From positions 1-11,383 of the forward strand of contig JANXSV010000319.1 in the NCBI GenBank assembly GCA_025356505.1: a DNA stretch of 11,383 nucleotides, in the 5' to 3' direction. The notes beneath the pieces were generated by a model. The model searched no databases, was not told where the DNA came from, and saw only the letters and a program-made list of their open reading frames with translations. Made by a program: the position numbers and the translations under genes. This document shows positions 1-5,226 of this stretch, in pieces; positions within the stretch are counted from its first letter, which is position 1; each line of letters begins with the position of its first letter. The DNA comes from Methylovirgula sp. (GTDB lineage: Bacteria > Pseudomonadota > Alphaproteobacteria > Rhizobiales > Beijerinckiaceae).

Positions 1-12
1 GTACAGGGTGAT

Positions 13-720
13 ATGAGTGCAGTCGAGGCATTGCGGTTGAGGCAAGTTCAAAGTCCAGCATCGCGAGATAGCAAAGCTTTTGCCCAGGCTTACGCCCATT
101 CCGCCCGCGTCCGTTTCCTGAAAATAGCCATTCCACTTGCAGCGATTGCGGCTGTTGGCATGTTGCTGTTTATCGGCCTTTTCGATCCGTTTCGCAAAAT
201 TCCCAAGGGTCTGAGTGTCGACGGTTATGGTCTGGATGGCACCAAAATCACCATGGAACAACCCAAGCTGTCCGGCTTTCACAAAGATGGACGGCCTTAT
301 CTCGTCTGGGCGAAATCGGCCCAGCAAGATTTGAAAAAACAGAATATCATCGAACTTACCGACATGCAGGGCACGATGAGCACTCCCGATGGCGCCAAGG
401 CTCGCGTCAGTGCCTCTTCAGCCACATATGACACCGCAAAAAATACCATCCTGATGCGCAAGGACGTTTTGATGCACAGTGATTCTGGTTATGATCTGCG
501 TATGAAAGAGGCTTTCGTTGATTTTGGGCAGAATTCCATGGTGTCTAACGATACCGTAAGCATGCAAATGAAAACCGGATCGGTCTTGGCAGATTCCATG
601 CATTTGACTGATAATGGCAAGGTCATTGTCTTTGAAGGCCATGTACAAAGCACCTTCTCAACTGATACGAGTAAAGTAGAAAATCCAGCCGAACCGGCGT
701 CGAAGGATCCTGTGAAATGA
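13..720 (+). CDS. lptC: LPS export system protein LptC
   Basis: LptC is the bitopic inner-membrane protein that takes lipopolysaccharide from the LptBFG transporter and passes it to LptA across the periplasm. The 235-residue product has a short polar cytoplasmic N-terminus, one hydrophobic membrane segment at about residues 36-56, and a periplasmic beta-rich part with the repeated strand pattern of the LptC/OstA fold (about 65-215). The tail (about 215-235) is polar and probably disordered. The start at 13 has an AGGG four bases upstream. The stop codon overlaps the start of lptA by four bases (ATGA), so translation is probably coupled. The call rests on the topology plus the lptA and lptB neighbours, since LptC sequences diverge strongly. 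The gene before it lies outside the window; only 12 bases are visible upstream. Confidence 0.88.
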   Translation: MSAVEALRLRQVQSPASRDSKAFAQAYAHSARVRFLKIAIPLAAIAAVGMLLFIGLFDPFRKIPKGLSVDGYGLDGTKITMEQPKLSGFHKDGRPYLVWAKSAQQDLKKQNIIELTDMQGTMSTPDGAKARVSASSATYDTAKNTILMRKDVLMHSDSGYDLRMKEAFVDFGQNSMVSNDTVSMQMKTGSVLADSMHLTDNGKVIVFEGHVQSTFSTDTSKVENPAEPASKDPVK

Positions 721-1292
721 TAGTTTTGCGCACATCTGGCTGGCTTGGGACGGGCTCTATGCTGCTTGGTTCGCTATTGGCGCTGAATATGGCGACTGCG
801 CAGGCCATGGCCGGCCCGTCGGTTTTGCCCGGCGGTAACTCCAAGGAGCCGATTTCGATCGAAGCCAACAAGCTGGACTATCTCGATAAAGAGCAGAAGG
901 CGATTTATTCAGGCAATGTCGTCGCCAAGCAGGGCGATAGCACCGTACGGTCCAGTCTGATGACCATTTTCCTAGACAGGTCCGGAAACACTGACGCAAA
1001 CGCCGCGCCTGTTGCCCCCACAGACAATGGCCAGATCCGCCGGATCGAACTTGGCGGTCCTGTGACCATCGCGTCCAAAGATCAGATCGGCACTGGTGAC
1101 CAAGGCGTTTACGAAAAAGCGTCCAACACATTTGTCCTCACCGGCCATGTCGTGCTGACACAGGGTAAAAATGTGCAAAGTGGCGACAAGCTCACATATA
1201 ATCTTACTTCGGGGCAGGCGGTGATTACTGGCGCGCGCGTGAAGGGCATTTTTGTGCCGGGGCAAGCCAATCCGCAAGCGCCGAAAAACTAG
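717..1292 (+). CDS. lptA: Periplasmic LPS-bridge protein LptA (OstA-like)
   Basis: LptA forms the periplasmic bridge carrying lipopolysaccharide from LptC to LptD in the outer membrane. The 191-residue product begins with a typical Sec signal peptide: Arg5, a hydrophobic core at about 9-28, and small residues around AQA-MAG suitable for signal peptidase I cleavage near 30-32. The OstA/LptA domain follows from about residue 43: the stretch ISIEANKLDY near its start and a GNVVAKQG strand near 65 are typical of the beta-jellyroll family. The C-terminus ends in a short Pro/Gln/Ala tail. The start overlaps the lptC stop by four bases. Length fits the family (about 180-220 residues in alphaproteobacteria). 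Confidence 0.92.
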   Translation: MIVLRTSGWLGTGSMLLGSLLALNMATAQAMAGPSVLPGGNSKEPISIEANKLDYLDKEQKAIYSGNVVAKQGDSTVRSSLMTIFLDRSGNTDANAAPVAPTDNGQIRRIELGGPVTIASKDQIGTGDQGVYEKASNTFVLTGHVVLTQGKNVQSGDKLTYNLTSGQAVITGARVKGIFVPGQANPQAPKN

Positions 1293-1307
1293 AGTCCGGA
1301 ACAACAC

Positions 1308-2198
1308 ATGACAGCTGCCTTCCGCGCTCCACCAAGCGCAGGTCTTCGCGCCAGTTGGTTTGGCGGCTTTTGGAACCGGTTGCGCGGTAAGCCCGAGGCA
1401 ACAGAGCTTGAGCACATTGAAGATGCTGCGTTCCAGCATGCCCCGTCGCACGGCTCTGAACGGCCAAACTTTGGCAGCGGAACCCTCGGTGTCCACAATA
1501 TTGGCAAGTCTTACGGCGCGCGCCAGGTCGTCAAAGATGTGAGCTTGTATTTGCGGCGTGGCGAGACCGTTGGCCTGCTCGGGCCAAACGGTGCCGGCAA
1601 AACAACATGTTTTTATATGATCACCGGTCTGGTTCAACCTGACAAAGGCACGATTGAGCTCGACGGCCATGATGTCACCCGCATGCCGATGTATCAACGG
1701 GCGCGCCTTGGCGTCGGCTATTTGCCGCAAGAAGCCTCTATTTTTCGCGGATTGAGCGTCGAAGACAATATCAAAGCCATCCTCGAAATAACTCAGCCTG
1801 ACAAACATCAGCGCGCCGCGGAACTAGAGTCGTTGTTAGACGAGTTTGAAATCAAGCGACTGCGCAAAGCGCCCTCGATTGCGCTTTCGGGCGGTGAACG
1901 TCGGCGGTGTGAGATCGCCCGTGCTCTCGCCGGACATCCAAGCTTTGTTTTGCTTGATGAGCCTTTCGCTGGGATTGACCCGATTGCGGTGGGCGATATC
2001 CGCTCGTTGGTGCGGCAGCTTACCGCGCGCGGCATTGGGGTTCTTATAACCGACCACAATGTGCGCGAAACTCTCGGGCTGATTGATCGCGGTTATATTA
2101 TCAGCTCAGGACACGTGCTGACTGAGGGAAATCCGGAAGAAATCATCAATAATGCCGATGTGCGCAGGCTCTATCTGGGTGAAGACTTCCGCCTGTGA
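1308..2198 (+). CDS. lptB: LPS export ABC transporter ATPase LptB
   Basis: LptB is the cytoplasmic ATPase of the LptB2FG transporter that extracts lipopolysaccharide from the inner membrane. The 296-residue product carries a full ABC cassette from about residue 60: Walker A GPNGAGKT (92-99), Q-loop Gln141 in LPQEASIFR, signature LSGGE (193-197), Walker B FVLLDE (213-218) and the switch His250 in TDHN. The sequence around YLPQEASIFRGLSVEDN is highly characteristic of LptB and separates it from branched-chain amino acid ATPases. Odd point: about 60 residues precede the cassette, rich in Ala, Arg, Trp and Glu, whereas E. coli LptB has almost no N-terminal extension. The start at 1308 is the first ATG after lptA (15-base gap); a GTG at residue 62 is the only obvious alternative and would give a slightly short cassette. 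LptF and LptG are not in this window. Confidence 0.95.
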   Translation: MTAAFRAPPSAGLRASWFGGFWNRLRGKPEATELEHIEDAAFQHAPSHGSERPNFGSGTLGVHNIGKSYGARQVVKDVSLYLRRGETVGLLGPNGAGKTTCFYMITGLVQPDKGTIELDGHDVTRMPMYQRARLGVGYLPQEASIFRGLSVEDNIKAILEITQPDKHQRAAELESLLDEFEIKRLRKAPSIALSGGERRRCEIARALAGHPSFVLLDEPFAGIDPIAVGDIRSLVRQLTARGIGVLITDHNVRETLGLIDRGYIISSGHVLTEGNPEEIINNADVRRLYLGEDFRL

Positions 2199-2269
2199 CA
2201 AGCGTTAACTGCGTTTAATTTACCCAAGCAAAAATCATACCAGACTGTCGCATTGCCTAACAATCGTGC

Positions 2270-2275
2270 TATAAC
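2270..2275 (+). promoter_or_regulatory. Candidate -10 element upstream of rpoN
   Basis: TATAAC lies in the 110-base gap between lptB and rpoN. The matching -35 is weak: GTCGCA at 2247-2252 with 17-base spacing shares three of six bases with TTGACA. TTGCCT at 2253-2258 looks better but is only 11 bases away. If the -10 is real, transcription would start near 2282, which is also the A of an ATG. Low confidence; start-site mapping would decide. Confidence 0.3.
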
Positions 2276-2281
2276 CCGTCT

Positions 2282-2308
2282 ATGAGTTTCGTAAGTTTCG
2301 AGTTCTAG
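2282..2308 (+). other. Nine-codon mini-ORF abutting rpoN
   Basis: ATG at 2282 opens an ORF encoding MSFVSFEF, with its TAG at 2306-2308 immediately followed by the ATG of rpoN at 2309. It contains a 7-base direct repeat AGTTTCG (2285-2291 and 2294-2300). No Shine-Dalgarno sequence is visible before it or before rpoN. It could be a leader peptide coupling translation into rpoN, or chance. It is seen directly in sequence; the function is speculative. Confidence 0.25.
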
Positions 2309-3823
2309 ATGGGTCTTTCAGCAAAATTGGTGATGCGGCAGGGTCAGTCCCTGGTCATGACGCCGCAATTGCTACAGGCAATCAAACTGTTGCAATATTC
2401 GTCGCAGGAGCTTTCGGCCTTTGTCGAAGATGAACTGGAACGCAACCCACTGCTCCAGCGTGCTGATGACAGCGAGCGCAGCAGCCCTCTAGTAGAAGCG
2501 CCGGCGGCAAGTGCCACACCGCAAGAGGGCGACTGGAGCCGCGACACGCTTGGCCAGAGCCTGGAGGCGGTTGAGCGCGAATTTGGCACAGACATGTCAA
2601 GCAGCTTTGATCGTGAACCGGCAACGCACGCTCCGGCGGCGCTGGCAGAATTGTCAACCAACGCATGGTCCGGGGTAGGGCCGGGCGGCGGCGGTGGTAG
2701 CGGCGCGGAAGCTCCGGACATCGAAGCTTACCTCACAGCGGAAGTGAATCTGCGGGATCATTTAAATGCGCAGATACTCGAGCGCAATGTCGAGGCGCGC
2801 TTTCTGATCGAGCAGATTATTGATGAACTGGATGAGGCCGGATATTGGCGCAGCACGCCTGAAACTCTCGCCGCAAGGCTGGGAACCTCGACGGAAAAGG
2901 TTTTGCGCGCCCTGCGCACTGTCCAGAGCTATGAGCCAACCGGCATAGGTGCCAGGGATTTGGCTGAATGTCTGGCGCTTCAACTGCAAGACATCAACCG
3001 GTTCGACCCGGCGATGGCAAAACTGTTGGAAAACCTTGACCTTCTCGCCAGAAAAGATTTTACGGCGCTACGCAAAATCTGCGGCGTTTCGCACGACGAT
3101 ATTGTGGATATGGTCCGCGAAATCCGTGAACTTGAGCCAAAGCCCGGGCGGGCTTACGGTGCCGCACCCGTCGAAGTGGCCATTCCAGACGTTTACGTTC
3201 GCGCCGCGCCAGATGGGTCTTGGCAGGTAGAACTGAATGCGGAAGCTTTGCCGCGCGTGTTGGTCAATTCAAGTTATTACGCGCGTATCACGCGGCATAA
3301 ACCGGCTGCGGACGACAAAATTTTTATTTCCAACTGCCTGCAAAATGCCAATTGGCTAACCAAAAGTCTGGAACAGCGCGCCAGAACCATTTTAAAAGTT
3401 GCGGCGGAAATAGCGCGCCATCAGGATGGTTTTTTCGCGCATGGCGTCGAGCATTTACGTCCGCTCAATCTGAAAACGGTTGCGGACGCGATTTCCATGC
3501 ACGAATCCACAGTGTCCCGCGTCACCTCGAACAAATATCTGTCTTGCGCACGCGGATTGTTCGAGATGAAATATTTCTTCACCGCATCCATAAATGCCCA
3601 GAATGGCGCCGAGGGCCATTCATCCCAGGCGGTGCGCTTCAAAATCAAGCAGCTGATTGATGCCGAAGACCCCGGAAACGTGCTTTCTGATGATACGCTC
3701 GTGCAGCGCCTGCGCGATCAGAACATCGATATCGCCCGCCGCACCGTGGCAAAATATCGTGAAAGCCTAAAACTCGGCTCTTCTGTCGAACGCAGACGCG
3801 AGAAAATTTCCGCCCAGAAATAG
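2309..3823 (+). CDS. rpoN: RNA polymerase sigma-54 factor RpoN
   Basis: Sigma-54 directs RNA polymerase to -24/-12 promoters and needs AAA+ enhancer-binding activators, typically for nitrogen, motility and transport genes. The 504-residue product has the expected order. Region I at 1-50 includes the conserved SLVMTPQLLQAIKLLQ stretch that contacts the activator. Region II at about 50-138 is variable and acidic, ending in a glycine-rich stretch (125-131). The core-binding domain spans about 140-330. A helix-turn-helix follows at about 388-410. The RpoN box ARRTVAKYRE sits at 476-485, just before the end. The start at 2309 fits family N-termini; no clear Shine-Dalgarno precedes it. Position between lptB and hpf/ptsN is the conserved proteobacterial arrangement. 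Confidence 0.97.
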   Translation: MGLSAKLVMRQGQSLVMTPQLLQAIKLLQYSSQELSAFVEDELERNPLLQRADDSERSSPLVEAPAASATPQEGDWSRDTLGQSLEAVEREFGTDMSSSFDREPATHAPAALAELSTNAWSGVGPGGGGGSGAEAPDIEAYLTAEVNLRDHLNAQILERNVEARFLIEQIIDELDEAGYWRSTPETLAARLGTSTEKVLRALRTVQSYEPTGIGARDLAECLALQLQDINRFDPAMAKLLENLDLLARKDFTALRKICGVSHDDIVDMVREIRELEPKPGRAYGAAPVEVAIPDVYVRAAPDGSWQVELNAEALPRVLVNSSYYARITRHKPAADDKIFISNCLQNANWLTKSLEQRARTILKVAAEIARHQDGFFAHGVEHLRPLNLKTVADAISMHESTVSRVTSNKYLSCARGLFEMKYFFTASINAQNGAEGHSSQAVRFKIKQLIDAEDPGNVLSDDTLVQRLRDQNIDIARRTVAKYRESLKLGSSVERRREKISAQK

Positions 3824-3835
3824 CTGCCCAGAAAT
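3812..3835 (+). repeat. 10-bp direct repeat across the rpoN stop
   Basis: GCCCAGAAAT occurs at 3812-3821 and again at 3826-3835, separated by AGCT; the first copy runs into the rpoN TAG (3821-3823). It may reflect a small past duplication at the gene end. No function is claimed. Confidence 0.5.
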
Positions 3836-3836
3836 T

Positions 3837-3876
3837 GTTGCGTCCCGGCTCTGCCGCAAAGCGCAACTAACATTTT
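3837..3876 (+). terminator. Weak candidate terminator after rpoN
   Basis: An inverted repeat GTTGCG (3837-3842) and CGCAAC (3862-3867) encloses a 19-base loop, followed by TAACATTTT. The loop is long, an alternative TTGCG/CGCAA pairing (TTGCG 3839-3843) competes with it, and the T-run is only four bases, so intrinsic termination is doubtful. Listed because it is the only terminator-like structure between rpoN and hpf. Confidence 0.25.
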
Positions 3877-3888
3877 GATGTGCAGGAA

Positions 3889-3917
3889 ATCAGCAGCACG
3901 TTCATCAGCAGCACGTT
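3889..3917 (+). repeat. Tandem repeat of ATCAGCAGCACGTT
   Basis: The 14-base unit ATCAGCAGCACGTT occurs at 3889-3902 and 3904-3917, giving a 15-base period. It sits in the non-coding gap upstream of hpf, and the second copy runs straight into the TTGACT of a candidate promoter. This could be a double binding site or a slippage duplication; the sequence alone does not say which. Confidence 0.65.
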
Positions 3918-3944
3918 GACTTGAATCACTTCCGCGCCTAAGCC
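3916..3944 (+). promoter_or_regulatory. Candidate sigma-70 type promoter for hpf
   Basis: TTGACT (3916-3921) is a good -35. With 17-base spacing the -10 would be TAAGCC (3939-3944), which is poor. Transcription would start near 3951 and leave a leader of about 75 bases before hpf. The strong half is the -35; the pairing is inferred. Confidence 0.35.
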
Positions 3945-4008
3945 AGTAGAGCTGGTCGAAAGGCACCGAGCTCGTCGTAGGCCACGCCTTTTGGCAGACT
4001 CAAGCACA

Positions 4009-4015
4009 GAAAGGA
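4009..4015 (+). promoter_or_regulatory. Shine-Dalgarno deciding the hpf start
   Basis: GAAAGGA ends 11 bases before the ATG at 4027. It lies downstream of the in-frame TTG at 3991, so it supports the ATG at 4027 rather than the longer TTG-initiated reading. Confidence 0.6.
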
Positions 4016-4026
4016 TCGCGCCTCTC

Positions 4027-4599
4027 ATGATTTTGCGCGTTTCAGGAAAGAATATGGACATTGGCGATGCTTTGCGCCAACACGTTCAGGACCGCATAGC
4101 GGCCATAACAGCCAAACATTTTGAAGGCAAAATAGGCGGTCATGTCACGCTCGCGCCAGAAGGATCTGGCTTCCGGGCTGATTGTACGCTTCACCTTGCG
4201 TCCGGAATGACCCTGCAAGCCGATAGCGTCGCGCATGAGGTGTATGCCAGTTTCGACAAGGCTGCCGAGCGCATCGAAAAGCGTCTGCGCCGTTATAAAC
4301 AGCGGCTTCGTGAACATCATCATCCCACCGGAGCTGTTGCAGCTTCGGCTATGATGGCTGCTTACGTCATCGAGGCACCGTCCGAGGAACATGAGGAAAT
4401 CGCGGAGTTTAATCCGGTGATTATCGCCGAAAGCACGCGGCAACTTAAAGAACTATCGGTCTCGGCGGCGGTCTTGGAGCTGGACTTGTCAGGTGCGCCA
4501 GTGGTTGTTTTCCGGCATGCCGGAAATGGCCGGGTGAACGTTGTCTATCGTCGGCGCGACAATAACATCGGGTGGATAGATCCGCCGACCTCGGTTTAA
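4027..4599 (+). CDS. hpf: Long-form ribosome hibernation promoting factor (HPF/RaiA family)
   Basis: HPF binds the decoding region of the 30S subunit in starved or stationary cells; the long form also pairs two ribosomes into an inactive 100S dimer through its C-terminal domain. The 190-residue product has the ribosome-binding domain at about 1-98, beginning MILRVSGKNMDIG as alphaproteobacterial homologues do. An Ala-rich linker follows (about 100-125), then the dimerisation domain (about 130-187), recognised by VVYRRRDNNIGWIDP near the end, the counterpart of the VVYRRKDGNYG element in other long HPFs. The basic patch ERIEKRLRRYKQR (81-93) fits rRNA contact. An in-frame TTG at 3991 would add 12 residues, but the family N-terminus and the Shine-Dalgarno both favour 4027. 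It lies between rpoN and ptsN; in many proteobacteria this gene is annotated as a sigma-54 modulation protein for historical reasons. Confidence 0.95.
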   Translation: MILRVSGKNMDIGDALRQHVQDRIAAITAKHFEGKIGGHVTLAPEGSGFRADCTLHLASGMTLQADSVAHEVYASFDKAAERIEKRLRRYKQRLREHHHPTGAVAASAMMAAYVIEAPSEEHEEIAEFNPVIIAESTRQLKELSVSAAVLELDLSGAPVVVFRHAGNGRVNVVYRRRDNNIGWIDPPTSV

Positions 4600-4615
4600 A
4601 TAGCTGTGTGAGACC

Positions 4616-4646
4616 TGCCGCAACTGCGGCATGTTTCTTGCTTTTT
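4616..4646 (+). terminator. Candidate intrinsic terminator between hpf and ptsN
   Basis: TGCCGC (4616-4621), loop AACT, GCGGCA (4626-4631) form a perfect 6-bp GC-rich stem, followed by TGTTTCTTGC and a run of five T. It sits 16 bases after the hpf stop. The stem is short and the T-run is interrupted, so it may be partial, reducing rather than abolishing read-through into ptsN. Confidence 0.5.
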
Positions 4647-4703
4647 AAAAATTAAGCATTACGAAGTGGTCGGCCAATTCGGCCTGAGAGCTTAGAGAAC
4701 CCG

Positions 4704-5168
4704 ATGTCCCTGAATGACTTGATTTCGCGGGAAGCGATTCTGCCTTCGTTAAAAGCGGCCAATAAAAAGCAGGCGTTGCAAGACATCAGTGATCGCGCAG
4801 CAGAAGTCACCGGCCTTGCCGCGCGTGAAATTTTTGACTCGCTGCTGCAAAGAGAGCGCCTCGGGTCAACCGGAATAGGAAATGGCATCGCCATCCCCCA
4901 TGGAAAGCTGGCAAAGTGCAATCGCATCACCGGTGTCTTTGCCCGCCTCGAAAAGCCGATCGATTTCGACGCGCTCGATGGCGCTCCGGTCGATCTGGTG
5001 TTTTTGCTGTTGGCGCCCGAACATGCCGGAGCTGACCATCTCAAGGCTTTGGCGCGCATCGCCCGCATCCTGCGTGATCCTGTAATAACGACACGTTTGC
5101 GCGCCACCCGCGATGCCGACGGGCTGTTTTTACTGCTGACGCAGGTTCAGGCGTCGCACGCGGCTTAG
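4704..5168 (+). CDS. ptsN: PTS-Ntr EIIA component PtsN
   Basis: PtsN is the terminal phosphocarrier of the nitrogen-type phosphotransferase relay (PtsP to NPr/HPr to EIIA-Ntr). It transports no sugar; it regulates by its phosphorylation state, for example on potassium uptake, ABC transporters or stringent-response proteins in various proteobacteria. The 154-residue product is a single PTS EIIA type-2 domain. The phosphorylated histidine is His66 in IPHGK, preceded by the typical RERLGSTGIGNGIAIPHG region. Start at 4704 gives the usual family length and N-terminus (about 150-155 residues). It follows hpf after a 104-base gap holding a candidate terminator, so it may also have its own promoter, though none stands out. 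PtsP and HPr are not in this window. Confidence 0.95.
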   Translation: MSLNDLISREAILPSLKAANKKQALQDISDRAAEVTGLAAREIFDSLLQRERLGSTGIGNGIAIPHGKLAKCNRITGVFARLEKPIDFDALDGAPVDLVFLLLAPEHAGADHLKALARIARILRDPVITTRLRATRDADGLFLLLTQVQASHAA

Positions 5169-5209
5169 GCGGCGTCGAATAGCGGCTTCACTTCATAGAT
5201 AATTTCAGG

Positions 5210-5226
5210 CCATAGTGGCACTATGG
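5210..5226 (+). promoter_or_regulatory. Perfect hairpin containing the CLC start codon
   Basis: CCATAGT (5210-5216), spacer GGC, ACTATGG (5220-5226) is a perfect 7-bp inverted repeat with a three-base loop. The ATG at 5223-5225 lies in the 3' arm, and the only Shine-Dalgarno-like AGG (5207-5209) directly adjoins the 5' arm. As RNA it could hide the initiation codon; as DNA it could be a small operator. The symmetry is seen directly; the role is inferred. Confidence 0.45.

Noticed and set aside
972..1808. Long open frame on the minus strand (278 codons) across lptA and lptB
   Set aside because: It lies antisense to two strongly recognised genes and its translation resembles no family; a shadow of GC-rich coding sequence.
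3991..4007. Possible sigma-54 (-24/-12) site, TGGCAG followed by AGCA, just before hpf
   Set aside because: The GG and GC are nine bases apart instead of ten and the -12 lacks TT; it is also too close to the start codon.
3991..4026. TTG start giving an HPF longer by 12 residues
   Set aside because: The family N-terminus begins at the ATG at 4027, and the GAAAGGA sits between the two starts.
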